This document shows positions 21,425-33,775 of a DNA stretch of 64,000 nucleotides, piece after piece (position 1 is the stretch's first letter; every line of letters begins with the position of its first letter). The DNA comes from Inia geoffrensis (lineage: Eukaryota > Chordata > Mammalia > Artiodactyla > Iniidae). Position numbers and translations under genes: made by a program. Under the pieces are notes generated by a model. The model searched no databases and had not been told where the DNA came from. It was given only the letters and a program-made list of their open reading frames with translations. The stretch covers positions 64,600,501 through 64,664,500 of the forward strand of contig CM070901.1 in the NCBI GenBank assembly GCA_036417435.1, read 5' to 3'.

Positions 21425-22075
21425 TACAATCAAATGTGATGAATGCTATAAAAGAGCTATGTACAAGTTACTAGGCAGTGTAGAAAGGGGACCAGCTTGG
21501 ATGGAGGGGGATTCACAAGAGGCTTCTGAGGGAGTATGACAGTGTGTAGCTCTTGAAGTAAAGAAGTAATCTGGTAACAAAGAAGGATAGTAGAGGAATG
21601 AATGGAGATAATTCAGACAACTGGAAGTGGGCAGAAGTACCAAATCTTCAGCAAGCATGTGAGTCATAATTACGGGAGTCCCAGTGTGGCTGGAGCACAG
21701 ATTGGGGGTGAAGGAGTCTTGACAGCTAAGGCAAGACCCATACTGGAAAAGTCTATCCCATGCAAATAAGTTAGGATTTTATCCTGAAGATGAAATGGAG
21801 TCACTGAAGGTTTTTAAGGGACAGAATCAAATCTGCATTTTTTAAATGAGCACCAGAGGGCAGCAATGTGGGTGATGGGTTAGAAGAGGATGAGGATAGA
21901 CTATGAGGGAGTTAGAGCAGGACTTGACAAAGAGGTGGAAATGAGGAGGACAGAGAGCAATAGATTCCATCACTACTTAGCAGGTAAGTTGAAAGAATTT
22001 GGCAGTAACATCCGTGTAGTATGGGTAGAGAATGGGAAAACTAAAGGATGATGCCCAAGTTCCTAGCTTGGGTAC
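21425..22075 (-). repeat. L2 LINE fragment, inverted
   Basis: Antisense L2: 'gtcccagtgtggctggagca', 'taagttaggattttatcctg', 'tcactgaaggtttttaaggg', 'gatgcccaagttcctagctt'. No coding frame survives. It holds a CTCF-like word at 21849-21865. Confidence 0.75.
21849..21865 (+). promoter_or_regulatory. Candidate CTCF motif in L2-derived DNA
   Basis: 'gcaccagagggcagca' matches the CTCF core (CCANNAGRGGGCRS) well by eye. Binding is untested. Confidence 0.35.
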
Positions 22076-23499
22076 CTTGATACATAAGGAAGAAGAACCC
22101 AGGAGGAAGCAGAGCCACTTCTATCTCACCACAGGCAAACTCTAGTTATAAAACAATTCTTGTATTGACCTGACAACTACAACCCTTTAACATTCTCTGT
22201 TTTGGTCTTTGTCTGTTCTCCATCATTACAAAGAACAATGATAGATGTTCATAATTTATAGGTGCTTAAAAAGCCAGATTTTATTATCCCTGTCTCTGTA
22301 TATATTTATTTATATACTTATATGCTCATCTTTGAACTCCTACAAAAACAATAATTATATAACTCCAAGGGTTCATTCTCATGATTTTGCTTAATATCTG
22401 AAAAATAAGGTTACCTTCTGAGATTTTATAAGAAACAAGTATTAAAAGTTCAGCCAGCATATACACTAAGAGGCAATGGATAAATTGTGAAAAACGTAAT
22501 TGCATCCCATTCTTTCCCTCCACCCACTGGCCTTTTCATTGCTGGGTGTTATATGTATTACCATTTATTCCACCATAATGACTAAGAGGCTGACTATAGT
22601 TCTGTTCCTGATATGATACTTTTGTTTAACAAAAGCCCTTGGGATGAGAGAATCAAATATGGAATTTGCTGAAGGGCACAAATCTCGGCAGTATTCAGCG
22701 ATCCAAATCCAACTTAATGACATTCAGCTAAATCTAAGATGTCAAAGATGCCATTCACTCTCAATGACAACTGCTTTTTTTCTTTTTTCCCATCCAGACT
22801 TTTTTCAAAGGGAAGATAACTTTTGACTTGGTCAGTTACTGAACTTCACTCAAAGAAGATACATGAAGAACGAAGTGCTTTTGTATAGAGACACAGTATG
22901 TGGCGGTTATAACAACCCCTGCCTCCCGATTAAGAAATCGGTGTAAACCCAAGCTGCACATTCTTTTCTTCCTTCTGGGCAGACCTTTACTTGGATAGCC
23001 AAGTTGCAAGCATATCTTATTTTAATAGGAATAAGTGAAGGTATTTCTCATTCTTATATTGAACCAGGATCATTTTTCAAATATATGAAAAACATTGTGT
23101 TTTAATATAATCCCATTGAATTTTTAAAAGTGGTATAAAAATCATCCAAGGATGTATATTTAAAGATGGTAGAATAATGATATTTTCATTTAGCTCCTCT
23201 CTGTTGAAATCTACTAATCCATTGACATTAATTTTTTTAATGAAAGAATAAAAAGGAGAGAAGGTTTCCTCTTTAATGGATCAAGAAACCCCCACAAACC
23301 CAAACCACAAACTACAAAACACATCCACCTAATAATGTTAATTCTAGGATAAGATGAGGGGCTATAGGGAAGCCAAATACATGGCTTCTTAGAGCATAAG
23401 TAAGTTATAATGTCTCCAAACCTCTTTGCCAAAGAAATCTCTCTGTGGACTCTGGGTGAAGGAGGGAGGGCAGAAATTGACATGGCAACATGAAATGTC
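22076..23499. other. Unassigned stretch
   Basis: AT-rich sequence with no recognised family or exon. Frames such as 22326-22523 minus and 23214-23483 minus have no domain. Confidence 0.4.
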
Positions 23500-24320
23500 T
23501 ATGAATTAAAGCAGAGAATCTGCTTCCATTTTTCTTTTGGACAACCAAGTCTTTTATGGATTTATAAGCACTCCTGTGCTAAAGATCTAAACCTTTTGTC
23601 TGTTACGTAGGCTGAACATTTGCTTCCTAAACTTTTTATGTTTATTTAAATTTTACATATAATTTATGTTTCAGTGTTGCCTTTATTGGGATGGGGGCAG
23701 AGCAAGGGGTCTTTTAGGTAGTCAAATACATTTTTTCCTATCTTTGTTGCTATGTTTAGAAAATCTTATCCATTCTGAAATTTTTACTGAAATGTTAGTT
23801 CATCTGAAATTGATCTTGAAAGTTACCCTTTTGAGGACTTGCCTGGTGGCTCAGTGGTTAAGAATCTGCCTGCCAATGCAGGGGACATGGGTTTGAGCCC
23901 TGATCCTGGAAGATCCCACATGCTGCAGAGCAACTAAGCCCGTGTGCCACAACTACTGAGCCTTCACTCTAGAGCCCATGAGCCACAACTACTGAAGCGC
24001 GTGTGCCTAAAGCCCATGCTCCACAACAAAGAGGAGGCACTGCAATAAGAAGCCCGTGCACCACAGCGAGGAGTAGCCCCCACTCACCACAACTACAGAA
24101 AGCCTGAACGCAGCAATGAAGACCCAACACAGGCAAACATAAACAAATAAATAAATTAATTAATTTATTAAAAACAAGAAATTTACCTTTTACAATAAAT
24201 TAATTAATGCAACAGTGAATAAAACTGCCTTTCCACTATCACCTTTTTCATATATTAAATTATTATATATGCTCCTGTCTATTTTTGAACTTTTGAATGT
24301 AGTTTTGCAGCTCTTTAAAG
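23500..24320 (-). repeat. Old L1 fragment, inverted, split by a CHR SINE
   Basis: Antisense L1 sequence ('gtcttttatggatttataag' on one side, 'cacctttttcatatattaaa' and 'ctcctgtctatttttgaact' on the other) flanks the SINE at 23833-24175. Confidence 0.55.
23833..24175 (+). mobile_element. CHR-type SINE, long form with internal duplication
   Basis: The head is 'cttgcctggtggctcagtgg' and box B 'gggtttgagccctga'. The extended 3' part reads 'gtagcccccactcaccacaa' and 'gaagacccaaca', with an (AAAT)n/(TTAA) tail. 'ccacaactactgag/aag' occurs twice (about 23947 and 23984), so this copy is longer than the one at 11239. Flanks 'gttaccctttt' and 'tttaccttttac' may be an imperfect TSD. Confidence 0.9.
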
Positions 24321-24455
24321 TGGTGGTGCAAGACTGGGTATTCTTAATGAATCATTGCTAAACCCAATAGATGAGAGGGAAGACAGCAAAAGAAAGAAGA
24401 ACTACAATCCCATAGCCTGTGGAACAAAAACCACATTCACAGAAAGATAGACAAG

Positions 24456-25360
24456 ATGAAAAGGTAGAGGGTTATGTACCAGATGAAAGAACAAGATAAA
24501 ACCCCAGGAAAACAACTAAATGAAATGGAGATAGGCAATCTTCCAGAAAAAGAATTCAGAATAATGATAGTGAAGATGATCCAGGACCTCAGAAAAAGGA
24601 TGGAGGCAAAGATCGAGAAGATGTAAGAAATGTTTAACAAAGACCTAGAAGAATTAAAGAACAAGCAAACAGAGATGAACAACACAATAATTGAAAAGAA
24701 AAATACACTAGAAGAATCAACAGCAGAATAACTGAGGCAGAAGAACGGATAAGTGACCTGGAAGACAGAATGGTGGAATTCACTGCTGTGGAACAGAATA
24801 AAGTAAAAAGAATGAAAAGAAATGAGGACAGGCTAAGAGACCTCTGGGACAACATTAAACACAACAACATTCACATTATAGGGGTCCCAGAAGGAGAAGA
24901 GAGAGAGAAAGAACCTGAGAAAATATTTGAAGAGATTATAGTCAAAAATTTCCCTAACATAGGAAAGGAAATAGCCACCCAAGTCCAGGAAAGACAGAGA
25001 GTCCCATACAGGATACACCCAAGGAGAAACACACTGAGGCACATTGTAATCAAACTGGCAAAAATTAAAGACAAAGAAAAATTATTGAAAGCAGCAAGGG
25101 ATAAACAACTAATAACATACAAGGGAACTCCCATAAGGTTAACAGCTGATTTCTCAGCAGAAACTTTACAAGCCAGAAGGGAGTGGCATCATATACTTAA
25201 AGTGATGAAAGGGAAGAAACTACAACCAAGATTACTCTACCCGGCAAGGATCTCATTCAGATTTGATAGAGAAATCAAAAGCTTTACAGACAAGCAAAAG
25301 CTAAGAGAATTCAACACCACCAAACCAGCTCTACAACACATGTTAAAGAAACTTCTCTAA
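24456..25360 (+). pseudogene. L1 ORF1, disrupted
   Basis: Homologous to the ORF1 at 8894. ATG 24456 is followed by TAG at codon 4 (24465-24467, CAG to TAG). TAA at 24624-24626 is a second nonsense. A 1-bp loss near 24713 shifts frame from 0 to 2. After that the RRM and C-terminal domain read openly from about 24770 to TAA 25360, with the ETLQARREW and LQPRLLYPARISF segments. An N-terminally truncated 196-residue frame therefore remains, but no normal ORF1p could be made. Confidence 0.88.
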
Positions 25361-25418
25361 GTGGGAAACACAAGAGAAGAAAAGGACCTACAAAAACAAA
25401 CCCAAAACAATTAAGAAA

Positions 25419-28400
25419 ATGATAATAGGAACATACATATTGATAATTACCTTAAACGTGAATGGATTAAATGCTCCAACCAAAAGACACAGGCTTGCTG
25501 AATGGATACAAAAACAAGATCCATATATATGCTGTCTATAAGACACCCACTTCAGACCTAGGGACACATACAGACTGAAAGTGAAGGGAAGGAAAAAGAT
25601 ATTCCTTGCAAACGGAAATCAAAAGAAAGCTGGAGTAACAAAACTCATATCAGATAAAATAAACTTTAAAATAAAGAATGTTACAAGAGACAAGGAAGGA
25701 CACTACATAATGTTCAAGGGATCAATCCAAGAAAAACATATAACAATTATAAATATATATGCACCCAACATAGGAACACCACAATCCATAAGGTAACTAC
25801 TAACAACTCTAAAAGAGGAAATCAACAATAACACAATAATAGTGGGGAACTTTAACACCTCACTTACACCACTGGACAGATCATCCAAACAGAAAATTAA
25901 TAAGGAAACAGAAGCTTTAAATGACAGAATAGACAAGATTGATCTAATTGATATTTATAGTACATTCCATCCAAAAACAGATTACACTTTCTTCTCAAGT
26001 GCACATGGAACATTCTCCAGGATAGATCACATCTTGGGTCACAAATCAAGCCTCAGTAAATTTAAGAAAATTGAAATCATATCAAGCATCTTGTCTGACC
26101 ACAACCCTATGAGATTAGGAATAAATTACCTGGAAAAAATGTAAAAAACACAAACACATGGAGGCTAAAAAATATGTTACTAAATAACCAAGAGATCACT
26201 GAAGAAATGAAAGAGGGAATCAAAAACTACCAAGACAGACAAATGACAATGAAAACACGATGATCCAAAACCTATGGGATGCAGCAAAAGCAGTTCTAAG
26301 AGGGAAGTTTATAGCTATACAAGCCTACTTCAAGAAACAAGAAAAATCTCAAATAAACAATCTAACGTTAAACTTAAAGGAACTAGAGAAAGAAGAAGAA
26401 ACAAAGCACAAAGTTAGCAGAAAGAAAGAAATCATAAAGATCAGAGCAGAAATAAATGAAATAGAAACAAAGAAAACAATAGCAAAGTTCAATAAAACTA
26501 AAAGCTGGTTCTTTGAGAAGATAAACAAAATTGATAAACCATTAGACAGACTCATCAAGAAAAATAGGGAGAGGACTCAAATCAATAAAATTAGAAATGA
26601 AAAAGGAGAAGTTACAACAGACACCACAGAAATACAAAACATCCTAAGAGACTACTACAAGGAACTCTATGCCAATAAAATGGACAACCTGGAAAAAGTG
26701 GACAAATCTTAGAAAGCTATAACTTTCCAAGATTGAACCAGGAAGAAATAGAAAATATGAACAGACCAATCACAGGTAATGAAATTGAAACTGTGATTAA
26801 AATCTTCCAACAAACAAAAATCCAGGATCAGATGGCTTCACAGGTGAATTCTATCAAACATTTAGAGAAGTGTTAACACTCATCCTTCTGAAACTCTTCC
26901 AAAAAATTGCAGAGGAAGGAAAACTCCCAAACTCCTTCTATGAGGCCACCATCATCCTGATACCAAAATCAGACAAAGATACTACAAAAAAAGAAAATTA
27001 CAGACCAATATCACTCATGAATATAGATGCAAAAATCCTCAAGAAAACACTAGCAAACAGAATCCAACAACACATTAAAAGGATCATACACTATGATCAA
27101 GTGGTATTTATCTCAGGGATGCAAGGATTCTTCAATATATGCAAATCAATCAATGTGATACACCATATTAACAAATTGAAGAATAAAAACCATATGCTCA
27201 TCTCAATAGGTGCAGAAAAAGCTTTTGACAAAATTCAACACCCATTTATGATAAAAACTCTCCAAAAGTGAGCATAGAGGGAACCTACTTCAACATAATA
27301 AAGGCCATATACAACAAACCCACAGCAAACATCATTCTCAATGGTTAAAAACTGAAAGTATTTCCTCCATGATCAGGAACAAGACAAGGATGTCCACTCT
27401 CACCACTGTTATTCCACATAGCTTTGGAAGTCCTAGCCACAGCAATCAAAGAAGAAAAAGAAATAAAAGGAATACAAATTGGAAACGAAGAACTAAAACT
27501 GTCACTCTTTGCAGATGACATGATACTATACATAGATAATTCTAAAGATGCCACCAGAAAACTATTAGAGCTCATCAATGAATTTGGTGAAGTTACAGGA
27601 TACAAAATTAATGAACAGAAATCTGTTGCATTCCTATACAGTAAAGATGAAAAATCTGAAAGAGATATTAAGGAAACACTCTCATTTACTATTGCAGCAA
27701 AAGAATAAAATACCTAGGAATAAACCTACCAAGGGAGACAAAAGACCTGTATGCAGAACACTATAAGACACCGATGAAAGAAATTAAAGATGATACCAAC
27801 AGATGGAGAGATATACCATATTCTTGGATTGGAAGAATCAATATTATGAAAATGACTACACTACCCAAAGCAATCTACAGATTCAATGCAATTCCTATCA
27901 AACTACCAATGGCATTTTTTACAGAACTAAAACAAAAAATCTTAAAATTTGTATGGAGACAGAAAAGACCCTGAATAGCCAAAGCAGTCTTGAGGTAGAA
28001 AAACGGAGCTGGAGGAATCAGACTCCCTGATTCCAGACTATACTACAAAGCTACAGTAATCAAGACAATATGGTACTGGCACAAAAACAGAAATATAGAT
28101 CAATGGAACAAGATAGAAAACCCAGAAATAAACCCATGCACCTATGGTCAACTAATCTATGACAAAGGAGGCAAGGATATACAATGGAGAAAAGACAGTC
28201 TCTTCAATAAGTGGTGCTGGGAAAACTGGACAGCCACATGTAAAAGAATGAAATTAGAACACTCTGTAACACCATACACAAAAATAAACTCAAAATGGAT
28301 TAGAGACTTAAATGTAAGACCAGGCACTATAAAACTCTTAGAGGAAAACATAGGAAGAACACCCTTTGACATAAATCACAGCAAGATTTTTTTGATCCAC

Positions 28401-29228
28401 CTCCTAGAGTAATGGGAATAAAAACAAAAATAAACAAATGGGACCTAATGAAACTTAAAAGATTTTGCACAGCAAAGGAAACCGTAAACCAGACAAAAAG
28501 ACAACCCTCAGAATAGGAGAAAATATTTGCAAATGAATCATCGGACAAAGGATTAATCTCCAAAATATATAAACAGCTCATGCAGCTCAATATTAAAGAA
28601 ACAAACATCCCAATCCAAAAATGGGCAGAAGACCTAAATAGACATTTCTCCAAAGAAGACATAAAGATGGCCAAGAAACATGAAAAGCTGCTCAACATCA
28701 CTAATTATTAGAGAAATGCAAATCAAAACTACAATGAGGTATCGCCTCACACCAGTTAGAATGGGCATCATCAGAAAATCTACAAACAACAAATGCTGGA
28801 GAGAGTGTGGAGAAAAGGGAACCCTCTTGCACTGTTGGTGGGAATGTAAATTGATACAGCCACTATGGAGAGCAGTATGGAGGTTCCTTAAAGAACTAAA
28901 AATAGAATTACCATATGACCCAGCAATCCCAGTACTGGGCATATACCCAGAGAAAACCATAATTCAAAAAGACACATGCACCCCAATATTCATTGCAGCA
29001 CTATTTACAATAGCCAGGACATGGAAGAAACCTAAATGCCTATTGACAGACAAATGGATAAAGAAGATGTGGTACATATATACAATGGAATATTACTGAG
29101 CCATAAAAAGGAATGAAATTGGGTCATTTCTAGAGATGTGGATGCATCTAGAGACTGTCATACAGAGTGAAGTAAGTCAGAAAGAGAAAAACAAATATAG
29201 TAAATTAACGCATATATGTGGAACCTAG
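25419..29228 (+). pseudogene. L1 ORF2 (endonuclease-reverse transcriptase), disrupted
   Basis: The frame starts at 25419 and ends at TAG 29226-29228. The endonuclease is cut by TAA at 25539-25541 and TAA at 25794-25796, each readable as CAA to TAA. A frame change occurs near 26140. SDHN lies near 26092-26105 and the RT FADD motif at 27508-27519. The C-terminal cysteine motif has the CX3CX7HX4C spacing near 28794-28850. Several further stops and shifts separate the open pieces (26260-26712, 26870-27271, 27424-27708, 27774-27974, 28680-29099). It is more decayed than the ORF2 at 9843 and inactive. Confidence 0.9.
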
Positions 29229-29864
29229 AAAATGGTACAGGTGAACCCGTTTGCAGAGCAGAAATTGGGACACAGAAGTAGAGAAGAAACGTATGGACAC
29301 CAAGAGGGGAAAGCGGCAGGGGATGGTGGTGGTGATGTGATGAATTGGGAGATTGGGATTGACATTTATACACTGATGTGTATAAAATTGATGACTAATA
29401 AGAAAAAAAAAAGAAAAAATTGTATACTAGAAGATAATAATTTAAATACTCAGGCTAAGTGGGACATTCTATTAAGGGCTTCTCCATTCCGTGCTTGAAC
29501 AGAGAAGTATCCGTATTTGTTGTTTCCTGTGTATGAAGAACAAGTAGTCAAAACTGTCTCCTACTCTAAGGGGAAAAATTACAGCAGATGGCTATTATAC
29601 CACTTTTGAACAGAGGTATTTCCTTTTATGGGGGTTAACGTTTGAATGTGGCATGAGAATTATTAAAAGACATGTTAATACTGAAATGTGCAGCTAACTT
29701 TCTGTATAAAATTTTATTTTCTCCTGAATTTCTTATTCTATCTGATCATTAAAAAAATGTGTATTTATAGGAATGCCAAAAAAAAAAACCCAGTAGACCT
29801 TGAAAATGGTGCTATATAAAAAAATTTAAGGTGGATGCTGAATTATTAGCAAGACTAAAAGGGG

Positions 29865-29985
29865 GTAAAAATGAAGCACATGTGGAAAAAAAAAGTAGGT
29901 ATTGAAGCTGGGTGATGGGTAATGCTGTACTCTGTGCTTGTGGGCATGTTCAGAAATGTTCACAATAAAATCTTATAAAAAAAAA
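29865..29985 (+). repeat. Old L1-like 3' end
   Basis: 'gctgggtgatgggt', then 'gttcagaaatgttcacaata', AATAAAA and an A-run have the form of a mammalian L1M 3' terminus. Short and diverged. Confidence 0.45.
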
Positions 29986-30744
29986 GATTGGGTTGACTCT
30001 GTATGGCAACCATTTTGGACCCTCCAATAACGGAAGACCTGCTATTTTATCTCAATCTATATTATGACCTCTCATCTGAGTTTGGCGTTTCTCTCAGCAG
30101 TGGTACCCAAGGATCCTCCAGTTTCCCCTTTCTTGCTTTGGCATCTTGACACACTGCCGATGCTGCCCACCATTCATTGTTTTGGAGCAGCTTGTATGAG
30201 GTTACTGCAGCCCCATGGGCTGTCCTCCAGAGGGAAAGAAGGAGAAATTTCTGGAGGTCCCTGGTTGGCTACTTCCCCCTACCACCTCCCACCCCCATTT
30301 CATGGTCAAAGACATTAAAGGTATCCTTTCAATCAAATATTCTTTACTATCTTTCTATACTTGTTTGGAGAAAGCAAGAAACTGATTTTCTTTCAATCGT
30401 GATTATATGTCCTCTTAGGAGCTCATACCTCAGTTGGCCTTCTCCCTCTCCTTTAAGTTTCCAAAACCAAAATTGCACCCCTATAACAATTACCATGAAT
30501 CTTGTAGAATTTACTACAGAAATGCTTAGGGCTGAAATATTTTCACTAGAAATATTTCCAGAGTGGGGCAAGTTGCTTCTCCCAAGTGTTTCTCCAGTCA
30601 TCCAACTGCTGGGTCTCCTCTTACTTTTTTCCTCTGGCACCTTATTATTATCCTACTTCTACAGAAAGCAAAACGAAGAACCAAAACAAACTGGCAAAAC
30701 TAAAGTGACAGTAGATTAGAACCTTCCCGTAATCACACCAAGAC
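29986..30744 (+). other. Unassigned stretch with a possible membrane microprotein frame
   Basis: No repeat recognised. An open frame spans 30177-30719 (180 codons). Its last ATG, at 30495, has A at -3 and would give 74 residues: a hydrophobic stretch (VIQLLGLLLLFSSGTLLLSY) at residues 35-54, then a charged tail ending KTKVTVD. This resembles a single-pass membrane protein, but I recognise no family. It could be chance. Confidence 0.25.
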
Positions 30745-30965
30745 TGTATTTTTTCCAGGCCTTTTGCGAATGGCTTTGCATGCATTTTCATTTAATCCTC
30801 AAAACACTCCCATGTAGTATAAATTATTATGTCACCATTTTGCAGGTGTGGAAACTGAGGCCCAGGGAGGTTAGTTTCCCAGGGCCATGCAGCTAATAGG
30901 GATCAGTGCAGAGATTAAGACTCAGTTCTGTCTGAATTCACAGCCTACTACTGAACACCATCTAA
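30745..30965 (-). repeat. MIR SINE, inverted
   Basis: 'tttaatcctcaaaacactcc', 'gtggaaactgaggcccaggg' and 'gccatgcagctaatagggat' are inverted MIR landmarks. Confidence 0.82.
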
Positions 30966-32003
30966 TGGTGCCTCACAAATCCTCATTTATTCAGGACTCA
31001 CATCAATACTAAGCACTCTTCCTCCCCTGCCAGGCCTCTCTCTTGTTGCTGGGTGAGTGACGGTGCTGTTAGCCACCACTGCGGAAAGAAACCTCTGTGA
31101 CAGTTAGTGGTCTTCATGCACATAGGAGACTCAAAATAAAGCAAAATAGCCTATTTGCATGAGTACAATCTGCTCAAATGTCAGTGAACACGAGCTGCGA
31201 CAAATCTGAAGACAAGGAAAAGGAGGATAAAGTACCTCCACTTGCCTCCCACCCAGCCTTGTCTCCACAGCCTTTGTCCGAGCCTGGGGACCTGCTGGAG
31301 AGCACTTCCTGTTGGATAATCCCCAGCCAGACAAACATTGTCATTTGACTTCAGCAGATCACTCTGATCCAAATCAGTTCCCGGTCCAAGCTTGACACCC
31401 AATCATGAGTGGAATTTGGTTTGACATGTACCTGGCTGTGAGAGCCAAGTGCTCGCCCCTACCCCTGCCCCTCTTGACCCCCGTAGCCTCATATGTCAGA
31501 ATGTGACATCTCAGGTGTCAGCTGTAACTCCAAACGCACAGAGCAGGAGAAAGATGGGCGATGACAACAGAGGCTCTGGTGCCCGACCCAAGCCTGGCAC
31601 CAGCACCTGCCTCCTGCCTGGATGTGGGAGCTGGGACCCACTCACTGGCTGTGTGTCAGGGAGGCTGGAACCCCACTTCTAGAATCTTCTCCTTGCTTAA
31701 GTACCTTTTATCATAAACTCTGAACCACTCAGTGTGAATTTGGATATCAAATAGCATTTTCCCTGGCTGGAAGAACCCAAGGGTGCAAGAGCGTAGACGT
31801 GAGATCACCAAAGACAAGACAATTCATAGTTCTGCCTAGGATGGCCCCTAGAGGCAAAGCAGGAAGAAGACATGAGCAAATGGGGACAGAGAGTGAGGCC
31901 GACTGAGCATTTAGTACAGACCATTCCTGAATTAGGTGCTTTATCTAAGTTACATCATTTTATTGTCATAACCACACTACAAAGCTCAAAAAGGAACCTG
32001 CTC
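30966..32003. other. Unassigned stretch
   Basis: No gene or family seen, except that about 31900-31985 resembles an inverted MIR 3' part ('aggtgctttatctaagttac'). Confidence 0.4.
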
Positions 32004-32018
32004 AAAACCACATGCCTA

Positions 32019-32238
32019 GGGCTTCCCTGGTGGCGCAGTGGTTGAGAGTCCGCCTGCTGATGCAGGGGACACGGGTTCGTGCCCCGGTCCGGGAAGATCC
32101 CACATGCAGCGGAGCGACTGGGCCCATGAGCCATGGCCGCTGAGCCTGCGCGTCCGGAGCCTGTGCTCCGCAATGGGGGAGGCCACAGCAGTGAGAGGCC
32201 CGTGTACTGCAAAAAAACAAAACAAAACAAAACAAAAT
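32019..32238 (+). mobile_element. CHR-type SINE, short form
   Basis: Well-preserved head, box B ('gggttcgtgccccggtcc') and a (CAAAA)n tail. The 15-bp TSD, with one mismatch, is 'aaaaccacatgccta' at 32004-32018 and 'aaaaccacacgccta' at 32239-32253. Confidence 0.96.
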
Positions 32239-32253
32239 AAAACCACACGCCTA

Positions 32254-33015
32254 TTAAGTAATGGCCCTGGCATCCAGCCTGGTGCACTGCACAGCACCCT
32301 TCCTATTACACTTCTCCACCTGGGGCAAGGAGAGCAGTACCAGGCACATGCAGTTGAGTTCTCAGTTCTTTGCATTATCTCTCTTATCTGGCACCCAGAG
32401 ATGGGAAGTGATAGTCAAGTTCAGGGTCAAATCAGCCCATCTACCTCCTAAGCCCCAAAGGATTCTGTGACAGCTAAAAATCTCCCCTTCACAGACGTCT
32501 TATAGCATCCCTGGAACTTTGTATGTTCCTCAGAATGCACTAGGCAGGAGCTTTCAGCTCCATGAGGGAAGGGTCTTCCCCCCATGGTGCTGAGGCATAG
32601 AATGATGATGGCTTCTTGACAAGATGATGCCAAATGCTTGCAGACACCCCCTGCTCATCTTTGCCAACATTGCTGGCAACCATATAAATGGTATTGTAGA
32701 GTACTGTGACTCTACAGACTTTGGGATTTTTAATTTTTAATAACTCTGAGGACTGTCATGTTATTGTCTGTGTTTTAATTTGCCAGGCAAATATATAAAC
32801 CACCCCCAGTTATTATCACTATAATTTTATAAAGAAGGAAACTGTATGAAACATGTAGGAAAGTCACCATCTCATCATAAAAACAGGCTTTTCCAAGAAA
32901 GGAACTTGGCAAGCATCCGTGGACATATGTATATGTTTCATATTTTGTCACAGATAAATGAAAATATTATCAAGCATCAGCATGAGTCCTTGGGCTAACA
33001 TTTAGGGGCCCCTAT
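32254..33015. other. Unassigned stretch
   Basis: No repeat or exon recognised. Confidence 0.4.
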
Positions 33016-33017
33016 CT

Positions 33018-33300
33018 AAGGTGGAAAGACCTTAGATTGAGAGTCAGGGTACCTGGGGTCAATCCCTGACCCCACTGCTAACAATCTACGTGGGCAAGTT
33101 ACATCATCTCTCTGGTACTTAGTTTCCTATGCCATAGCATGGAATAATGGTACCCATCTTAGAGGGTCATTAGAGGATTAAGTGAAATAATGAATGCAAA
33201 GCACAGATGAAGAGACTAGTCAATTTCCTCCTCTGTAAAATAAGGGAAATAGAAGAAATGAGCTTTGAGATCCCTTCCAGCTCCCTGTGATTCGAGGAAA
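33018..33300 (+). repeat. MIR SINE, possibly two adjacent pieces
   Basis: 33018-33208 carries 'tgggcaagttacatcatctc', 'cttagtttcctatgccatag' and 'gaggattaagtgaaataatg'. 33215-33300 repeats a 'ctcctctgtaaaataaggga' segment followed by 'gatcccttccagctc', which is MIR-like again. Confidence 0.65.
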
Positions 33301-33444
33301 GCAGCCCAACCCTCCTGACTGAGCCGTATAGCATATACCTAAGAGAGAAGATACTTTCTCCAAGAGAGACTCTCAAAGAGAAAGTATCTCATAAATCTCA
33401 GGGCAGATCAGATTTGGGGTGAATGTGAGCAAATTCTCATCCCC

Positions 33445-33775
33445 TCTTTCTTTTTTATTTTATTTTTATTTATTTATTTTTTACTGCAGTATAGTTAATT
33501 TACAATGTTGTGTTAGTTTCAAGTGTACAGCAAAGTGATTCAGTTATAGATATATTTATATTCTTTTTCAGATTCTTTTTCATTATAGGTTATTATACAA
33601 TATTGAGCATAGTTCCTTGGCTATACAGTAGGTCCTTGTTGTTTACCTATTTTACATATAGTAGTGTGAATATGTTGATCCCAAACTCCTAATTTATCAC
33701 CCTGCCCTGCTATCCCCTTTGGCAACTATAAGTTTGTTTTCTATCAGCACCTCTTTCATCCATGGTCTTTTCTCA
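33445..33775 (-). repeat. L1 3'UTR fragment, inverted (artiodactyl type)
   Basis: The reverse of an L1 3' end: 'agtatagttaatttacaatg', 'tacagcaaagtgattcagtt', 'atacagtaggtccttgttgt', 'tttggcaactataagtttgt'. It corresponds to the terminal 'ctgattcactttgttata' segment of the L1 at 14260. Confidence 0.85.

Larger units (their letters stand above)
24368..29420 (+). mobile_element. 5'-truncated L1, older subfamily
   Basis: It begins about 90 bp upstream of ORF1 in 'gacagcaaaagaaagaagaa' and runs through ORF1, ORF2 and a short 3'UTR ('gtgtataaaattgatgacta') into an A-rich tail. The 2.4-kb 5'UTR of the first L1 is missing. No TSD is clear. It is collinear with the first L1 but differs throughout, including in the pre-ORF1 leader and 3'UTR, so it belongs to another subfamily. 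No SINE interrupts it. Confidence 0.92.

Noticed and set aside
32019..32238. Box A/box B sequences as possible tRNA genes
   Set aside because: The promoter boxes are those of the SINE, the cloverleaf is lost and a poly-A tail follows.
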